Positions 5,709 through 7,151 of a stretch of DNA of 7,151 bases are shown here, piece by piece (positions within the stretch are counted from its first letter, which is position 1; each line of letters starts with the position of its first letter). Made by a program: the position numbers and the translations under genes. The stretch is from the NCBI GenBank assembly GCA_937871985.1, contig CALMPB010000141.1:1-7151 (forward strand). Reading direction: 5' to 3'. This stretch comes from an uncultured Burkholderiaceae bacterium (GTDB taxonomy: Bacteria; Pseudomonadota; Gammaproteobacteria; Burkholderiales; Burkholderiaceae). Under the pieces are notes generated by a model that was not told where the DNA came from, did not search any database, and saw only the letters and a list, made by a program, of their open reading frames with translations.

Positions 5709-5795
5709 CATCTGTCCTCAAAAAATGGGTTACGGGGTTTCCCTAGGTCGCGACGGTAACATCTACGGAAAAGATAAGCAATACGTAATGTTTAA

Positions 5796-5824
5796 TTGAT
5801 GCTGGAATGACTGATTGCTAAACT
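5796..5824 (+). promoter_or_regulatory. Rightward early promoter PR
   Basis: TTGATG (5796-5801; 4 of 6 to -35), a 17-bp spacer, TAAACT (5819-5824; 4 of 6 to -10), with a start expected near 5831, about 25 bases before the Cro-like gene. The -10 overlaps the left operator arm and the start site overlaps the right arm. The match to consensus is moderate, but spacing, position and operator overlap all agree. Confidence 0.65.
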
Positions 5825-5836
5825 ACGTTAGCAAAC
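5813..5836. promoter_or_regulatory. OR: inverted operator pair at PR
   Basis: A palindrome TTGCTAA (5815-5821), six bases, TTAGCAA (5828-5834). The right arm extends to the exact word TTAGCAAAC (5828-5836). The left arm, read on the minus strand, is TTAGCAATC (5813-5821), 8 of 9. It covers the -10 and start site of PR and would also stand upstream of the repressor's own leftward promoter, so it may control both. The arms diverge here, whereas the two PL sites converge. Confidence 0.7.
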
Positions 5837-5855
5837 GATCAACCGGAGCAACTGA

Positions 5856-6095
5856 ATGAACCAAGATCCCATGGCCGCGCTTTACACGGCGCGCCTGTAT
5901 AACGTGCGCGCCCTGGCGGCCAAAGAGGGCGGTTCTGTCGCTCTGGCCGACAAGCTTGGCTGGGACCAGGCCTGGATGTCGCAACTGATCGGGAAGAACC
6001 CGTCGCGCAACATCACCGAGCGCACCGCCCGCAAGATCGAGGCGCGCCTCGCGCTGCCGATCGGCAGCCTTGATCTTATGCGGGTCGCGGCATGA
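5856..6095 (+). CDS. Cro-like HTH regulator
   Basis: A 79-aa protein made almost wholly of an XRE/Cro-type helix-turn-helix: GGSVALADKLGWDQAWMSQL (about 25-44), then NITERTARKIEARLALPIGSLD (about 52-73). The start is ATG 5856 with CGGAG at 5844-5848 seven bases upstream, and it is the first gene on the PR transcript. The second half closely mirrors the repressor's ITEKTSRRIE segment, so the two proteins are probably distant relatives that read the same operators. By position it corresponds to lambda cro: made early after derepression and turning off the repressor gene, then the early promoters. It has no dimerisation domain beyond the HTH. It is followed after 55 bases by the primase gene, with no terminator between them. 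The exact regulatory direction is inference. Confidence 0.87.
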   Translation: MNQDPMAALYTARLYNVRALAAKEGGSVALADKLGWDQAWMSQLIGKNPSRNITERTARKIEARLALPIGSLDLMRVAA

Positions 6096-6150
6096 GGTGC
6101 TCGCGTCCCATCCATCTGGCTGATATCCAATAGGCGCACGAGGGCAGCAG

Positions 6151-7151
6151 ATGACCGAGAACGAAAAGCTGGCGCTGGTCGAAGCGCTGGGTCCCATCAT
6201 CGACCGCGTGCGCCGGGACGTGTGCTGGAGGAAGACCGACGACGGCCCGCGCCGCGTGGATGAGGCCCTGACCGACGCGCGCCTCGCACAACACGTCAAT
6301 GGTGGCCCGGCCTACGGTGCCGCGCCCATCCTGCCGGGCCAGTCTGTGACGCTGCTGGGCGTGCTGGACTTCGACAGCCACAAGGGCGAAACCCCGTGGT
6401 GCGATATGCAGGCCGCGGCCGCGCGCGTGGCGCAGGCGCTGCAGGGGCAGGGCGGCGCGCCGGTGGCGTTCCGCTCATCCGGCGGGCAAGGCATCCATCT
6501 GTACTGCCTGTGGGCCGAGCCCCAGGATGCGTACAGCGTGCGCATGTGGCTGCGCGCGGCGCTGGCCGCGGCGGGCTTGGCGCCCGGCACGAAGGGCGTG
6601 GCCGACGGCCAGGTAGAGGGGTTCCCTAAGCAGGACGCGGTGGGCACGGAGAAAAAACGATTCGGCAGCATGTTCATCCTGCCGCTGGCCGGCGCCAGCG
6701 TGCCGCTGGACCCATTCGACCTGGACGACCTGCCGCGCGACTACCTGGTGGGCATGGACTGGCCCATGTCGTCGCCCGTGCCGGTCCTGGAGAAGCCCGA
6801 GCGCGAGCTGGCCGTAGTGCCGGCGGGCGATGCCGACGCCGCGGTGCTGGAAAGCGCGCTGGCCGCCATCACGAATGAGGACGGCAACGCCCTGGACTAC
6901 GACCAGTGGCGCGATGTGGTCTTCGCCATCCACCACGCCACGGCGGGCGCCGACTACGGGCTGGAGCTGGCGCACCAGTTCAGCGCGCGCAGCACCAAGT
7001 ACGATCCGGACTTCCTGGATAACCGCGTCTGGCCCTATATCGACAGCGCGCGGCCGGACGCGGTCACCATTCGGACGGTGCTGCACATGGCCCGCCAGGC
7101 GGGCTGGCAGGAGCCGGCCGACCTGGTCGCGCGCGACTTCGACGTGGTGGA
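6151..7151 (+). CDS. Archaeo-eukaryotic-type primase with PriCT-2 domain, N-terminal part (cut by window edge)
   Basis: A primase that should synthesise primers for the phage replisome. The start is ATG 6151 with GAGGG at 6140-6144 six bases upstream; the frame stays open to the window end (333 residues). The AEP catalytic core shows VLDFDSHKG (D73, D75, metal ligands), SSGGQGIHLY (109-118, with H116, nucleotide binding) and EGFPKQ...RFGSMFILPL (157-179), the FPKQ signature also seen in TOTE-type primases. Residues about 232-320 fit PriCT-2: an LDYDQWRDVVFAIHHAT segment, then a helical run ending VLHMARQAGW. In this architecture a helicase domain usually follows, which would lie beyond the right edge. 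The bacterial DnaG/Toprim motif is absent. It is on the PR transcript behind the Cro-like gene, while the polymerase and SSB are on the leftward transcript. I am confident of the fold and domains; whether a helicase is fused is unknown. Confidence 0.9.
   Translation, partial: MTENEKLALVEALGPIIDRVRRDVCWRKTDDGPRRVDEALTDARLAQHVNGGPAYGAAPILPGQSVTLLGVLDFDSHKGETPWCDMQAAAARVAQALQGQGGAPVAFRSSGGQGIHLYCLWAEPQDAYSVRMWLRAALAAAGLAPGTKGVADGQVEGFPKQDAVGTEKKRFGSMFILPLAGASVPLDPFDLDDLPRDYLVGMDWPMSSPVPVLEKPERELAVVPAGDADAAVLESALAAITNEDGNALDYDQWRDVVFAIHHATAGADYGLELAHQFSARSTKYDPDFLDNRVWPYIDSARPDAVTIRTVLHMARQAGWQEPADLVARDFDVV

Noticed and set aside
5775..5784. TAAGCAATAC in the repressor-cro gap as a further operator
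   Set aside because: It matches only about 6 of 9 positions of the word and is not placed on a recognisable promoter element.
5712..5795. A defined leftward promoter for the repressor gene
   Set aside because: The region is AT-rich and must contain one, but no -35/-10 pair with proper spacing stands out, so I do not place it.
6092..6133. Short frame of 13 codons starting in the ATGA at the Cro-like stop
   Set aside because: It is very short, has no ribosome binding site of its own and no recognisable content.

Overview
This window is part of a temperate bacteriophage or prophage. It holds the immunity (lysis/lysogeny) region and most of a DNA replication and recombination module. High GC with strong G/C preference at third codon positions, together with the gene style, suggests a Betaproteobacterium host of the Bordetella/Achromobacter/Burkholderia type. 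That host assignment is inference: no housekeeping gene is present to fix it.

Layout from left to right. (1) Positions 1-969, minus strand: the N-terminal 323 residues of a phage family A DNA polymerase with a 3'-5' exonuclease domain, cut by the window edge. (2) 1035-1499, plus strand: a lone gene opposite to its neighbours, encoding a secreted four-cysteine protein of Rap1a/Tai-immunity type, probably a moron. (3) 1502-1870, minus: an HNH endonuclease, followed by about 230 bases without a convincing gene. (4) 2100-5120, minus: a compact operon. In transcription order it encodes a 163-aa linker protein, an 84-aa basic protein, a DUF2800 PD-(D/E)XK nuclease, a 68-aa protein, a DUF2815/Enc34-type ssDNA-binding protein and a 60-aa protein. 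The first four are joined by three successive 4-nt ATGA overlaps. (5) 5121-5855: the immunity control region, with a leftward promoter, a terminator, a CI-like repressor gene on the minus strand and a rightward promoter. (6) 5856-6095, plus: a Cro-like regulator. (7) 6151-7151, plus: an archaeo-eukaryotic-type primase with a PriCT-2 domain, cut by the right edge.

The arrangement copies the lambda logic (PL, leftward repressor, PR, cro) with unrelated-looking proteins. A 9-bp word, TTAGCAAAC, occurs exactly once at PR and twice at PL, with a fourth near-copy at PR. Each promoter has one copy between or on its -35/-10 elements and another just past the predicted start. Repressor and Cro-like protein share the same HTH style and probably compete for these sites. 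Derepression would fire PL (nuclease, ssDNA-binding protein and, by read-through, polymerase) and PR (Cro, primase) together, so the two halves of the replisome lie in divergent transcripts under one operator code.

The main points for a second look are the shared operator code, an identical ADDFDD peptide in the acidic tails of the nuclease and the ssDNA-binding protein, the secreted Rap1a-like gene lying antisense to the route into the polymerase gene, and the lack of an autocleavage domain in the repressor.
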